Source: Filimonas effusa
GTDB lineage: Bacteria > Bacteroidota > Bacteroidia > Chitinophagales > Chitinophagaceae
Assembly: GCF_004118675.1 (NCBI RefSeq)
Contig: NZ_SDHZ01000002.1
Location: 186,001-250,000, forward strand
Length of the DNA: 64,000 bases
Reading direction: 5' to 3'
In this document: in pieces, positions 9,466 through 19,673 of the stretch
Layout of the letters: every line of letters begins with the position of its first letter
Position numbering within the stretch: the first letter of the stretch is position 1
Notes under the pieces: generated by a model
What the model was told of the DNA's origin: nothing
Database searches by the model: none
Seen by the model: only the letters and a program-made list of their open reading frames with translations
Program-made: the position numbers and the translations under genes

Positions 9466-10878
9466 TTAGGGTTTGGTTCCTTCAGCAACAGCATCCCATA
9501 GCGTCTGCTTCAGATAATTGGCCTGGGGGGTATACATATGTATCAGGTCGAACAGCATGACACCACCGGAGCTGTTATTGAGGATATATTTTATTGCCCT
9601 TGTGATCTCAGCTTTGCTAGACCACTGCAGGTTGCCCATATCTATACTTCCATATAAAGGCACTTTATTCTTCGTAATGTACTTGATGCCGTTGAGAGAG
9701 CCTTCGATACTCCACCAATGATAGGTAAGATTAGCGGTAGCGCTGTTTTCAGATAAAAGGACCTGCGTAAAATAGTTACCTGTCATCAGCACGTCCAACT
9801 GTTCGAGGTAGCCGGTTTTATTATACTCGGGGTAAGCCCAATCGAAACGAATTGTCTGATCATTAAACGGATCATAATCCTGGCTGGCCCAGTTTACGCC
9901 TACCTGATAGTAGCTTCCGTACCAGGCGCCTACGTACACACCGAAATCGACATTGGGTTTAATAGCCTTCACAGCTGCGCGGGCACGTTTGAAGAAATCG
10001 TAGATAACGGTAGAACGGTATAGCAACCATTTTTTATAGTATTTACCTGTTGCTTCAGGCAATATTGTTCCGCTGCTGTTCTTCCAGCTTGAAACGATAT
10101 CGGAAGGGAAACTCATTGCTGCTGCTGCGTTGTCGGTATATTTCTCTTTCAGGAATTCGATGAACTTTGTTTTACTGTAATCGGAGAAATCGGCGTAGAT
10201 ATCTGCATAACGGCAGTAGTCGAGCAGGATACCATCGATATCATATTTAGAAACCACTTCCTTTACAATATTCAGTGCCCGTTCCTGAACTGCAGGCTGG
10301 GCAGGGTTCACGAAACCATTTCGGCCTGTGCTTGTAATGGGAACACGTTTACCTGAGGCATCGCATACGATACTTTCGTAGCTGTTTCTGAATGCCGGAT
10401 CGTCGTAGAGTTTACCCATTGGAACGGAGGCATCGCCTTCCACAAAAGTTACCGTAGATACATATACTTTAAACCCACGCTTTTTCGATTCTTTTATCAT
10501 AAATCCAACATAGTCGACACCTGCCTGTAATGATTTGCCATTGAGGCTGGTGAACTGTGTAGCGTAGGCGCTGGGAAACATGGTATAACCGGCACTGCCT
10601 TTTACGTCGAGCACAAGGCCTGTAATACCTACTGTTTTCATGGTATCGAGCATGAGTTTCATTTTCGCCGTATCGTTGAGGCGGCCATAGCTACCAAACA
10701 CATTCGACTTACAATCGACCCAAACCATTACATTACGTTTGCGGACCGTATCGGTATTTACCGGTTCGCCGCTGCCCCCGCCTCCCGTACCGGGGTTGCT
10801 GCTGCTTTTTTTGCAGGCCGCTCCCAGACAGAGCAATCCACCGCATATCAATATTTTGAGGAAACCATACTGCTTCAT
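9466..10878 (-). CDS. GHL10-like family 10 glycosylhydrolase lipoprotein
   Basis: A 470-residue lipoprotein (signal ending LGAAC, Cys22, then a Ser/Gly-rich linker to about residue 45). The body shows the GHL10 (formerly DUF187) barrel pattern: an opening strand VMVWVDCKSN, TVGITGLVLDVKGSAGY, RGFKVYVSTVTF, a conserved DIDGILLDYCRY with acidic residues at the strand end, and PNVDFGVYVGAWYGSYY. This family is predicted to cleave glycosidic bonds and is frequently found next to NAGPA-type genes, as here. It should act on the surface or in the periplasm on the glycan captured by the neighbouring SusCD pair. Linkage specificity is unknown. It lies 11 nt downstream of the DUF5018-like gene. Confidence 0.85.
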   Translation of the reverse strand: MKQYGFLKILICGGLLCLGAACKKSSSNPGTGGGGSGEPVNTDTVRKRNVMVWVDCKSNVFGSYGRLNDTAKMKLMLDTMKTVGITGLVLDVKGSAGYTMFPSAYATQFTSLNGKSLQAGVDYVGFMIKESKKRGFKVYVSTVTFVEGDASVPMGKLYDDPAFRNSYESIVCDASGKRVPITSTGRNGFVNPAQPAVQERALNIVKEVVSKYDIDGILLDYCRYADIYADFSDYSKTKFIEFLKEKYTDNAAAAMSFPSDIVSSWKNSSGTILPEATGKYYKKWLLYRSTVIYDFFKRARAAVKAIKPNVDFGVYVGAWYGSYYQVGVNWASQDYDPFNDQTIRFDWAYPEYNKTGYLEQLDVLMTGNYFTQVLLSENSATANLTYHWWSIEGSLNGIKYITKNKVPLYGSIDMGNLQWSSKAEITRAIKYILNNSSGGVMLFDLIHMYTPQANYLKQTLWDAVAEGTKP

Positions 10879-10889
10879 ATGCTTTAGTT

Positions 10890-12563
10890 TTATTGAGGTG
10901 AATATTTAGTAAACTCGTAAGCCATTACGCCGCCGTTTGTAAGCATTACATAGACGAACATACTTTCGCGGTCGTCGGAGAAACAAGAGCAGATATCGGC
11001 CGAGCCATTTCCATTAGAAGTTGCCGTGAGCTGGGCAGCCGAAGCAAACACCCTGAATTTGGAGAAGTCGGCACTGGAAGAGGTAAGGGCGATATTGGAA
11101 GTATTGGTAACGTCGAACACAGAGAGCCCTGCTGAAGTTGCTGCGGAGCTATTAAAGGTTACGATACCCAGGAAGTTTGCATTGTTGAAACGGAAGTAAT
11201 CCATAGCCATATGCGAGCCGCCAACCACAGCGGTTTCTGTAGTGAACGCAACTGAACGGGAGTTATTGCTGCCATTTACCAGCGCTATTTCATTTGCATA
11301 GTTCACGAAATAATCGCCACCGGCATTTGCAGAAACAGGCTGCGCCTCGGCGTAGAAGCTCCAGGAACCAGACTGATAAGGCGCCACCGCAGGCGTATTA
11401 CTTGCAACAGCACCGCCTTCTACCCGCCAGTTATAAATAATATTTGACACACCGGCTGTAGCAGACACCATTGCATTTTTAGTAAGATCGCCAAAGAGGT
11501 TCACCCTGCGCCCGATACCACCGTCGCCAGAGATGGCTGCCGGGTTGTTATTTGTCCATTGTATCAGCTTTACAGGACTTGCGTCGAATGCATCGTTATA
11601 CCTGTAAGCGTAGAACACTGAATTCTTAGGAGCATATGATACCACCAGGATATGGCCAGCCGAGTCGTTGGCTATAGCAAAGCTGCGGAGGCTTCCGGGA
11701 GGCGCCGTCATATTCTGTACATACTGACCTGTTTTACGGTTGTAGATCCTGTAAGTAGACGGCGTAGTGCTTACTGCGAGTACCAGGTAATCGCCGCTGA
11801 CTGCCATAGAACGGAAGTTATTATCGGTGGCAAAGCCATTGATCTCAGCAGCACCTTTCTGCCATACCAGCCTGCTGATACCTACACCATAGTTCAGTTT
11901 CACCGGAGCAACCACTTTCAAGGTATACACTTTAGTGGAACCATCTACACCTGTTACGGTAAGTGTTTTGTTTGTGCTGAGGTTTATACTTGTACCGTTG
12001 GCAATAGACACTTTGGAATGCGGGTTAACAGTACTTGTTAATACAGATGCGGAGACATCTATACCGGGAATGATAAAGAAAGAAACTTCGTTGGTAGTAT
12101 TATTAATAATTCCATCGGCCACCTGTGTTGATCCGTTGTCGACATAGGTGATAGAAGCAGAACGCAGGTTGAGGTCGGCCACCTGACGGCCAACGAGCAC
12201 AAAATTCGACTTTGTACCATTACCCGCTGTGATCTCCAGGTTTACCGGCTTGCTAAGATCCATAGGCATGCCCAGTGCGGGGCGCATCACAGCATCGCCG
12301 GGGATAGTAGACCGTACAATGATCTTTGTAATATCGGTAGACACATCTGAGTCTACCGGATAGAAGTAAGGGATATTGAAGTAAATGGTATCGTTGCTTC
12401 TTACCGCTTCAAAAATGCGATCCTTGCCATTGCCTTCGAGCGTAGCGTAGATATCGCTTAATACGGATGAAGCAGCACGCGGTATGGGATCGGCTTTACG
12501 GCAGGCGACAAAACAACTTGTCAGCCCCATCACCGCCGCCAGAAAATATTGTATCGATTTCAT
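10890..12563 (-). CDS. DUF5018-like surface lipoprotein (SusE/F position)
   Basis: A 557-residue lipoprotein; the signal peptide ends at Cys17 (LTSC) or Cys21. Residues about 30-210 contain repeated Ig-like sheets in which a strand ending in VxxGNGTKSNFVLVG or TGVDGSTKVYTLKVV recurs, as in DUF5018-type domains. Residues about 220-557 look like a beta-propeller or similar all-beta fold (repeats such as SMAVSGDYLVLAVS, SFAIANDSAGHILVVSY, HMAMDYFRFNNANFLGIV). It occupies the place directly after SusD where glycan-binding SusE/SusF-type lipoproteins are found, so surface glycan binding is the likely job. The DUF5018 name is a recognition by eye. Confidence 0.65.
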   Translation of the reverse strand: MKSIQYFLAAVMGLTSCFVACRKADPIPRAASSVLSDIYATLEGNGKDRIFEAVRSNDTIYFNIPYFYPVDSDVSTDITKIIVRSTIPGDAVMRPALGMPMDLSKPVNLEITAGNGTKSNFVLVGRQVADLNLRSASITYVDNGSTQVADGIINNTTNEVSFFIIPGIDVSASVLTSTVNPHSKVSIANGTSINLSTNKTLTVTGVDGSTKVYTLKVVAPVKLNYGVGISRLVWQKGAAEINGFATDNNFRSMAVSGDYLVLAVSTTPSTYRIYNRKTGQYVQNMTAPPGSLRSFAIANDSAGHILVVSYAPKNSVFYAYRYNDAFDASPVKLIQWTNNNPAAISGDGGIGRRVNLFGDLTKNAMVSATAGVSNIIYNWRVEGGAVASNTPAVAPYQSGSWSFYAEAQPVSANAGGDYFVNYANEIALVNGSNNSRSVAFTTETAVVGGSHMAMDYFRFNNANFLGIVTFNSSAATSAGLSVFDVTNTSNIALTSSSADFSKFRVFASAAQLTATSNGNGSADICSCFSDDRESMFVYVMLTNGGVMAYEFTKYSPQ

Positions 12564-12596
12564 ATCTGTTCGTTTTGGTCTTTACAATGAGGTGAA

Positions 12597-14285
12597 TTAC
12601 CATCCTTTAATCTGGGTAAGGGCGGTATTGTTTTGTAATTCAGACGCAGGAATAGGGATATAGTATAGTGCACCTGTAAACTGCCTGTTGGCGTTGTCGG
12701 CACTTACCGTTTCATAAGTGTAACCGGTACCGGCTGCACTGATCTTATGGCCGGTAAACCTTACATTGTTCAGCACCGTATGCGCTTTTCTCCAACGACG
12801 AAGATCCCAATAACGATGGCCTTCAAAGGCAAGTTCCACTTTACGTTCATGCTCTACTGCTTCCATCAGCTGTACGGTAGTGGAGGCATTGGTATTAGGC
12901 AGACCTGCACGGTTACGCACTTCGTTGAGAGAGCTTTGTGCGGAAGAGATATGATTTAATTTAGCTTCAGCTTCGGCATGAATAAGTAATACCTCGGCAT
13001 AGCGGATCTCTACCCAATCCTGTGTACTTCCGTAGGTAACGAAAGTAGTGTTCAGCGAATCGAGGTTCTTTTTAATATAATAGCCTGTTACTGTGCGGCG
13101 CGGGTCGGTATTAACACCAAACTGCGTAAAGCCTTCGGTGGCATTGGCAGCGGTAGTATTAATGTTACGTCCTTTCCAGGGTGCGCCGTTATACAGTATA
13201 GTAGAATAGAAACGCAGCTCTCTGCCCACATAAGGGTTGGCGGCCTGCGAAGCGTTACTCCAAGAGAAACGAGTGCCATCGGCCATTTCAAATTCATTTA
13301 CCAGTTCGGCAGTAGGTACACCCAATGATAAAGCCTGCCCTGGCGCATCGCCCGGAGGCGTATAGGTAAGATCGTAGGTATGTGTTAACTGTGGTGCAAC
13401 AAAACTGATCTTGAATACCGCTTCCGTCGTATTCTTTTTCGAGAACACCGATTCGAGCTTATAGTAGCCCTGGCTTGCAAGATCCTTTACAGCCTGTGCA
13501 GCATTGGCGGCATTCTGATAATAAGCAGGCGCATTGGCGGCAGCAACACCTGTGAGCGGATCGGAGTTATAAAGTTTCTGATCGTATTCAGCTATAGAAG
13601 CTGCATAGAGCCATGTGCGCGCCAGCATTGCATAAGCAGCACCTTTAGTAGCACGGCCTGATTTTACCGGGATGACAGGCAAATGATCTGCTGCATACTG
13701 AAAATCCTGTGCGATAAACTTCCAGCAGTCTTCTTCGCTGGAACGTTCGCGGGCATTGGTACTATACTGGCTCATGTTATCCATGATAACAAAGCTACCG
13801 TGCAGCCTGGCCAGCCAGAAGTAAACATAACCACGAACGAACCTTGCTTCCGCCTCATAACCTGCTTTTGCATTTTCATCGATCGTCGCATACTTCGTCA
13901 TACCGTCGAGGAATTCGTTGATACGGCGGATACGCGTATAAGCGGCCTGCCAATAGCTCAGTTGGGGTGTAGATGCAGTAACCCTCGATGCATCTGTAGC
14001 CAGGATGTTAACCGTACCATTACCGGCGACGTTAGCCGTGTACTTCATAATATCCGACAATGCATCGGAAGCATTGCTATAACCTATGGGGAAGGCACCA
14101 AATTTAAAAGTCTGGAATTCGGCATACATGCCGGAGATATACAATTCTATGTTGGAAGGATTTTTCCATACTGCAACATCGGTATACCGGTCGGTAGGAT
14201 CAATATCTATATTACAACACTGCATTGTAGCCATGACACCCACTGCCAGAAGCGACAACCGCATGTTTGAAAATATTTTCTTCAT
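12597..14285 (-). CDS. SusD/RagB family nutrient-binding lipoprotein
   Basis: A 562-residue outer-membrane lipoprotein (signal with Cys23/Cys24, MQCCN). The TPR-like helical N-terminal half contains TDVAVWKNPSNIELYISGMY and ARFVRGYVYFWLARLHGS. The C-terminal region has the strongly conserved SusD signature HERKVELAFEGHRYWDLRRW and ends in YYIPIPASELQNN. SusD acts as the lid on its SusC partner and binds the glycan at the surface. It follows SusC by 19 nt, the usual order. The pair defines this as a polysaccharide-utilisation-type locus. Confidence 0.95.
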   Translation of the reverse strand: MKKIFSNMRLSLLAVGVMATMQCCNIDIDPTDRYTDVAVWKNPSNIELYISGMYAEFQTFKFGAFPIGYSNASDALSDIMKYTANVAGNGTVNILATDASRVTASTPQLSYWQAAYTRIRRINEFLDGMTKYATIDENAKAGYEAEARFVRGYVYFWLARLHGSFVIMDNMSQYSTNARERSSEEDCWKFIAQDFQYAADHLPVIPVKSGRATKGAAYAMLARTWLYAASIAEYDQKLYNSDPLTGVAAANAPAYYQNAANAAQAVKDLASQGYYKLESVFSKKNTTEAVFKISFVAPQLTHTYDLTYTPPGDAPGQALSLGVPTAELVNEFEMADGTRFSWSNASQAANPYVGRELRFYSTILYNGAPWKGRNINTTAANATEGFTQFGVNTDPRRTVTGYYIKKNLDSLNTTFVTYGSTQDWVEIRYAEVLLIHAEAEAKLNHISSAQSSLNEVRNRAGLPNTNASTTVQLMEAVEHERKVELAFEGHRYWDLRRWRKAHTVLNNVRFTGHKISAAGTGYTYETVSADNANRQFTGALYYIPIPASELQNNTALTQIKGW

Positions 14286-14304
14286 ATCATTTCCTGATTA
14301 AATG

Positions 14305-17300
14305 TTAGAAAGTAATGTTCATGCCACCTGAAATCATACGTTGCTGGGGATAGAACCCGTTATTCACGTTAGGCATCTCGGGATCGAGGTATTTGAGTTT
14401 ATCCCAGGTGATAAGGTTGAACCCGGAAACATATAAACGCAATTGCTGGATCTTAGCGGCCTGTAACCATTTAGAAGGAAGGGAATATCCTATCTGCAAT
14501 GATTTTAAGCGGACATAGGACCCGTCTCTTACCCATCCGGAATTAGCATTTGCATTGTGCGCGGTTAGTGAAGCTTTATAAGAGCTGAGACGAGGAAATG
14601 CTGCATTAGGGTTATCGGGAGTCCAGGCATCTTCTACCAGGAAATAAGGAGAGTTACCAAAGTTGTAGAAAGCACGTGTAAAAGGCGTATTGTCTTCCAC
14701 ACCGCTAACGCCGCTTGCGCCTTCGTATGCACCGGCAAGGCTTACATTACATAATGCGGCGCCCTGGAACAGTGCAGACAGGTCGAATCCTTTATACTTA
14801 AGATCGATATTAAAGCCGAACATCAACTCGGGCATATTACTGCGGCCAACAAAGGTCATATCATCTGTACGGGTAAGGCGTCCATCGCCGTTCAGGTCTT
14901 TGTACTTAAAGAATCCCGGCGCCAGGAAGCCACCACTGGGAGAGATGCCATTTGCCGCTTCATGCCAATCCTGGTACATACCTTCGGCAACAAAGCCAAG
15001 CTTTTGTCCGTAGGGTTTACCTACGACACGCTGCCATTCGGGCAGACCTGCGCTTTCGGTATAGCGTAAGATCTTGTTACGCGCCCAGTTAAGGTTGCCG
15101 GTAAGTCCGATCTGCAGGTCGCCGATATGGTTGTTATGGCGCAGTTGCAAATCGAACCCGTGGTTGGCCATTTTACCATAGTTGGTTGTAGCGGGGTAAT
15201 ACCCACCAATTGTTAAAGGATAGGTAGCGCCTGTATTTACGAGGATACCTGTCGTTATTTTATCGAACCACTCGAAATCTACAGACAGTAAGCCGTTCCA
15301 TAATATAGATTCAAAACCTATATTCGAAGAAGTAGCTGTTTCCCATTTAACATTAACGTTTGGCGGGCTGCTGGTATATAAAGCTGAAACGGGCTGACCT
15401 CCCATTACTACAACAGGGTCGGTAGTCAACTGGAATGTTTGCAGGTAACCAAATGCACCGGCAACGTCGTTACCCAGGCGTCCTACCGAGCCTTTCAACT
15501 TGAAGAAGCTAACAGTTTTATTGAGGTCTTTAAAAAAGTCTTCTTTACTTACGATCCAGCCCAAGCCTACTGCGGGGAACATCTTCCAACGATTGTTCTT
15601 TGCAAATTTTACAGATGCATCCCACCTGTTAGCCAGTTCAAGCAAATACCTGTCTTTATAGGCATAGTTTACGCGAGACACGAGGCCTGCCCTGGCATCT
15701 ACACCGGAAGTACCTGTTGGCGTGATCCAGTCGCCTGCAGCGGTGCTACCGAAATTAATTTCCTGTAAATCGGTAAGCGGGAAGTTGCTGGCGCCGGTAG
15801 AGAATAGGTTGCTTCTATAGCTGGACCATTCGTAAAGCACCAGGCCTGTAAAGCTATGTTCACCGAACTTATTATTATAGGAAAGTGAAGGCTGGAATGT
15901 ACGGCGGTTATTCTGGGAATAAGACTGACGTAATGTTGTTTTGGTAATGCCGGGAGGATTAGGGATAAGCGTATAGTTACCTGTTACCTGATCACGTGCG
16001 CGTCCCATAAGTTGATACGGCGTTAACCAGCTTTTGTTTTCGGTACTACTTTTATCGTACGCGGCAAGCAGTTTTGCTTCGAGTCCTTTTACGCCGGGCA
16101 CTTTAAAGACCAGGGATACGTTACCCTGGAAAACGTTGGTTTGTCCTTTCTGATAACCAGACTGTTCAATAGCTGCGATAGGGTTCACCCAACCGGCACC
16201 TGCCTGATGCGCTACCGGAAGGCCGTTAGGCGCATACATAGGCATGTTAGGCAGCATACGCACTGCCTGGTAAAAGGGGTTCATATAACTATCGTTATCG
16301 GGGGTGATACCCGGCGTATTCGACAGTTGCTGACGAGCGCCCAGATCCAATGCAACGGAGAGATAATCGTTCAGCTGGGCATCGACGTTTGTACGAACGT
16401 TGTAACGTTTGTAGTTGGTATTCTTAACAATGCCCTGCTGGTCGAGATAGCCGAGGCTTGAGAAATATTTCACTTTATCGGTACCCCCTCTTACGGTAAC
16501 ACCATGCTGTTGCGTTGTTGCGGTATTGTCGACAAGTGTACCTACCCAATCGGTGTTACCCAACAGGGGATTGGTATTCGTGCCATTTCTTACCGCATCG
16601 ATCTGATCCTGCGTATAAACAGTAGGAACGGGATCGCCATTTGTATGGGACTGGTAATCGTTATCCATATCTATGCCCTTGTTATACCAGGTCATATAAT
16701 CGGGACCATTCAGGAATTTAGGGAAACGGGTATTGGAGTTCACTGTTACCGCGCCGTCGTAGCTGATCACCGGTTTCTGGTTCTTACCTCTTTTTGTAGT
16801 GATAAGGATGATACCATTCGCTGCCTGTAAACCATATACAGCTGTAGAGACGGCATCTTTCAGAATAGTGATACTTTCAATTTCATTGGGATCGAGGTTG
16901 GCAAAGGAGGGTCGTTGTACGTTATCTATAATAACCAGCGGTCCCTGGTTAGCGCCATAAGTTCCGATACCACGTATACGGAGCGTAGCATCATCGTTAC
17001 CGGGGCGGCCGGATTGCTGCAAGGTAGTAAGGCCTGGCAGTCGCCCTGAGAGCATGTTGGTAACGTTCATGGTGGGCATTTTCTTCAGCTCATCGCCATT
17101 GATCTGGGCAACAGAACCCACTACATTGGTACGTTTCTGTTTGCCATAGCCTACCACCACCACTTCTTCCATTTCTTTAAGACTTTCGGTAAGGGACACT
17201 ACCAGTTCTTTGCCAGCTTCGGCATTGACGGTAGCCAGGACATAGCCTGTCATAGAGATCTGCAGGGTTACGACAGCCTTGTTCACCGATAACGCAAACT

Positions 17301-17505
17301 TACCGTTATCGCCGGTGGAAGTACCCGTTGTTGTACCCTTTACCAGCACAGAAGCTCCTGCCAAGGGCTTACCTGTTGCATCTGTAACTGTACCGGTAAT
17401 TTTGTGAGACTGGGCCATCAACAAAGAATAGCATGCCACAAAGACTGCAAGCAGGGTTATCCTTCGCCACAGCCACAAGGGGAGTTTTGAATTTCTCATA
17501 TTCAA
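14305..17505 (-). CDS. SusC/RagA TonB-dependent outer membrane transporter (no STN domain)
   Basis: A 1066-residue outer-membrane protein. A signal peptide ends near residue 31 (LLMAQ). A carboxypeptidase-regulatory-like domain (about 34-110, starting HKITGTVTDATGKPLAG) is followed by the TonB box EEVVVVGYG and the plug (RIRGIGTYGANQGPLVIIDN, then ILKDAVSTAVYGLQAANGI). The barrel ends in a terminal aromatic residue (MNITF). It imports glycan fragments using TonB energy. Unlike the two SusC proteins in the right part of the window, it lacks an N-terminal STN signalling domain. That fits the absence of a sigma/FecR pair here and the presence of a ROK repressor instead. Confidence 0.95.
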   Translation of the reverse strand: MNMRNSKLPLWLWRRITLLAVFVACYSLLMAQSHKITGTVTDATGKPLAGASVLVKGTTTGTSTGDNGKFALSVNKAVVTLQISMTGYVLATVNAEAGKELVVSLTESLKEMEEVVVVGYGKQKRTNVVGSVAQINGDELKKMPTMNVTNMLSGRLPGLTTLQQSGRPGNDDATLRIRGIGTYGANQGPLVIIDNVQRPSFANLDPNEIESITILKDAVSTAVYGLQAANGIILITTKRGKNQKPVISYDGAVTVNSNTRFPKFLNGPDYMTWYNKGIDMDNDYQSHTNGDPVPTVYTQDQIDAVRNGTNTNPLLGNTDWVGTLVDNTATTQQHGVTVRGGTDKVKYFSSLGYLDQQGIVKNTNYKRYNVRTNVDAQLNDYLSVALDLGARQQLSNTPGITPDNDSYMNPFYQAVRMLPNMPMYAPNGLPVAHQAGAGWVNPIAAIEQSGYQKGQTNVFQGNVSLVFKVPGVKGLEAKLLAAYDKSSTENKSWLTPYQLMGRARDQVTGNYTLIPNPPGITKTTLRQSYSQNNRRTFQPSLSYNNKFGEHSFTGLVLYEWSSYRSNLFSTGASNFPLTDLQEINFGSTAAGDWITPTGTSGVDARAGLVSRVNYAYKDRYLLELANRWDASVKFAKNNRWKMFPAVGLGWIVSKEDFFKDLNKTVSFFKLKGSVGRLGNDVAGAFGYLQTFQLTTDPVVVMGGQPVSALYTSSPPNVNVKWETATSSNIGFESILWNGLLSVDFEWFDKITTGILVNTGATYPLTIGGYYPATTNYGKMANHGFDLQLRHNNHIGDLQIGLTGNLNWARNKILRYTESAGLPEWQRVVGKPYGQKLGFVAEGMYQDWHEAANGISPSGGFLAPGFFKYKDLNGDGRLTRTDDMTFVGRSNMPELMFGFNIDLKYKGFDLSALFQGAALCNVSLAGAYEGASGVSGVEDNTPFTRAFYNFGNSPYFLVEDAWTPDNPNAAFPRLSSYKASLTAHNANANSGWVRDGSYVRLKSLQIGYSLPSKWLQAAKIQQLRLYVSGFNLITWDKLKYLDPEMPNVNNGFYPQQRMISGGMNITF

Positions 17506-17545
17506 TTGTTTGGTTTATTACTGACGAAAATGTTGATTAAGCTGA

Positions 17546-19399
17546 TTATAAAAGATCGCCGTTCACTGCTACGGGTCTGCTGAAGGGATGCAGGTACTTA
17601 TCGAGCAGCACTGCCACTGCCCGCCTGCTCAATTGCTCACTGACGACGACACCTGCTGCTGCAAGATCTTTCACCACCTGTTCTGCCGTAACGGTGACAC
17701 CTGTTTCCTGTAAGATCTTTGCAAAAGCTGCTGCTGTAAGCATATCGCCTGAACCTGCCCAGTATTGCTGCAATGCAGGATAATACAGGCGCAGTCCCTG
17801 AACCAGTTCATAACCGCTTACGGGCAGTGCGGGATAAAACCAAGTTTGGTTGGCCCACATATAGGGAACGCCTGTACCTTTTAAAATACCGGTGGCACCT
17901 ATCTGCTGTATTATTTCAAACTGCGGATCTTCGACAGGTACATCTATAAAAGGCATGATATAGCCCCTTGCCTTCAACAACACCTGCTGTACTTCCCGTA
18001 CGTTCAACTGTGCGGGCTGCTGGTGGTGTTGTATACAGACAGCTGCCATAGCACCTGCGGCCTGTCCTATCTGCAATACTACCGGTTGCAGGCGGGTGGC
18101 GCCGTTCACGATATTGGAGACACTGATACTTTTTTCGGCGACAATGAGACCATCTACCCCTTCGGGGATGAGGCTGCCCATAGGGACGTTATAAGAAGGC
18201 ACTTTGATTTTTACGAAGTCGATTTTGGGGGCTGCCGGATTCTTCAGGTGATGATGATCGATGGTGTAATCGCCCACTGCTATTCCTGTGCGATACAAGG
18301 CCTGTTCGTTATCGTAAGGACGAGCCACATGGTTAAGGGTAAACGTCACCAGTCCTTTTAAACGGCGTGATTCCCTGTGATAGGCGATCATGGGCAGTTT
18401 ATCGGGCGTATTAAATTCGTCATCAGCCAGGCCCAGGTTCTTATATCCCAGCGCTGTTTGCAGGTAATACACGAAACGCAGGGTATGCAATTTTGCCTGC
18501 TGCAATGCTTTTTCGCGGCCTGCTGTGCTGCTGTCAATGATGTTGAGATAGATATCATTGCCGCACTTAGGCCAGTTGATCATGTATTTGTTGTTGGGAA
18601 GCTTGCCGTACTGCATCATACGGAAACAATTGTTCTGCGGGCTATCGAAAGAAGCGGGATCAGAAACATCGCAGCTGCAATCGAATACTTTGGCGTCATA
18701 ACCTTCGGGACGCGCTATGGTTTTATCTGCATTTTTGCCATAATCTTTCAATACGGCCACGTAGGTAAGATCCTGGATAATATCATTTGCTTTTGCGGGA
18801 GCATAAGCTTCGCCTGTTGAATCGCGGTTATCCATGCCGATACGATAGCCGGCGCCGGCGGCGGCAAGTACATCGCCCAGTTCGGTAGCATCTATGAGAA
18901 TAGCCGCATTGATAACACAAGGCTTTTTATTGCGTACAGCATTTACTACCCAATTATTATTTTCACGTTTAACAGAAGTAAACCTGGTATTAAACCATAC
19001 CTGCAATTGTTTTTCGGCAGCAGCGAGCTGTTTGAGAATAGCGTCGCCGACATGCGGCTCGAACAGGGTATTGCTTACCCAGCCGGTTTCAACGGCAGCA
19101 GGACCGCCGTAATGCTGGTAAAGCTTTTGTCTGAATTCGCCCCAAAGGCCGCCTGGCAGCTTATGATTACCATCGATAGCAGAGACGCCAGCGCTTGTTA
19201 ACATGCCACCGAGCCACGCGGTTTCTTCTATAATCGTAACATTCACACCCATGCGTGCGGCCTGAATGCCTGCAGTAGTTCCGCTGGCTCCGCCGCCGAT
19301 AATAAGCACATCTGTTTTATGAACAGCCTGGGCATACAAACCCATACTGCCAAACAGCATCAGAAAGAATAAAAAGCAGTTTTTGGTTCTGAATGTCAT
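17546..19399 (-). CDS. Secreted FAD-dependent oxidoreductase
   Basis: A 617-residue protein with a signal peptide (1-24, ending GLYAQ). A dinucleotide-binding fold follows directly: VLIIGGGASGTTAGIQAA (31-48) with the GxGxxG-type turn, then MGVNVTIIEE carrying the acidic ribose-binding residue. Further FAD motifs include ILIDATELGDVLAAAGAGY, VDGLIVAEKSIS and LQPVVLQIGQAAGAMAA. This matches the FAD_oxidored family (PF12831), often exported and often found in Bacteroidota glycan loci, where it is suspected to oxidise or unsaturate sugars. The reaction is not known. It lies 40 nt upstream of SusC and 274 nt after the epimerase gene; that gap could hold an internal promoter. Confidence 0.85.
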   Translation of the reverse strand: MTFRTKNCFLFFLMLFGSMGLYAQAVHKTDVLIIGGGASGTTAGIQAARMGVNVTIIEETAWLGGMLTSAGVSAIDGNHKLPGGLWGEFRQKLYQHYGGPAAVETGWVSNTLFEPHVGDAILKQLAAAEKQLQVWFNTRFTSVKRENNNWVVNAVRNKKPCVINAAILIDATELGDVLAAAGAGYRIGMDNRDSTGEAYAPAKANDIIQDLTYVAVLKDYGKNADKTIARPEGYDAKVFDCSCDVSDPASFDSPQNNCFRMMQYGKLPNNKYMINWPKCGNDIYLNIIDSSTAGREKALQQAKLHTLRFVYYLQTALGYKNLGLADDEFNTPDKLPMIAYHRESRRLKGLVTFTLNHVARPYDNEQALYRTGIAVGDYTIDHHHLKNPAAPKIDFVKIKVPSYNVPMGSLIPEGVDGLIVAEKSISVSNIVNGATRLQPVVLQIGQAAGAMAAVCIQHHQQPAQLNVREVQQVLLKARGYIMPFIDVPVEDPQFEIIQQIGATGILKGTGVPYMWANQTWFYPALPVSGYELVQGLRLYYPALQQYWAGSGDMLTAAAFAKILQETGVTVTAEQVVKDLAAAGVVVSEQLSRRAVAVLLDKYLHPFSRPVAVNGDLL

Positions 19400-19436
19400 T
19401 TACAGAAGTTTTAATAAACAGAAATCTGTACCCTAT

Positions 19437-19472
19437 ATGACAATTCCTCCCGGTCGAAGTCCCGGCTGTCAT
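19437..19472. promoter_or_regulatory. Imperfect inverted repeat upstream of the FAD oxidoreductase gene
   Basis: Outer arms ATGACA (19437-19442) and TGTCAT (19467-19472) enclose two CCGG-containing blocks. It lies about 40 nt upstream of the oxidoreductase start inside the 274-nt gap, and a second TGTCAT follows at once. It could be an mRNA hairpin or an operator; only the symmetry is seen. Confidence 0.3.
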
Positions 19473-19673
19473 ATGTCATAGCAAATCGTTAGAAACAGAG
19501 GCCGCTAACAGACAGCGGCAATACTTGCTACAATCCGTTAAAAAGCCATTTCAATTATTCCTTATCTCACTTAGCTGTTACACTGTTATTTCATGCAAGC
19601 TGAAAACCTAATCGTATTCTTCAAGACCTTTCTATCTGAAACTCCAATCGTTATTACCTGAGCCTGTTACTTA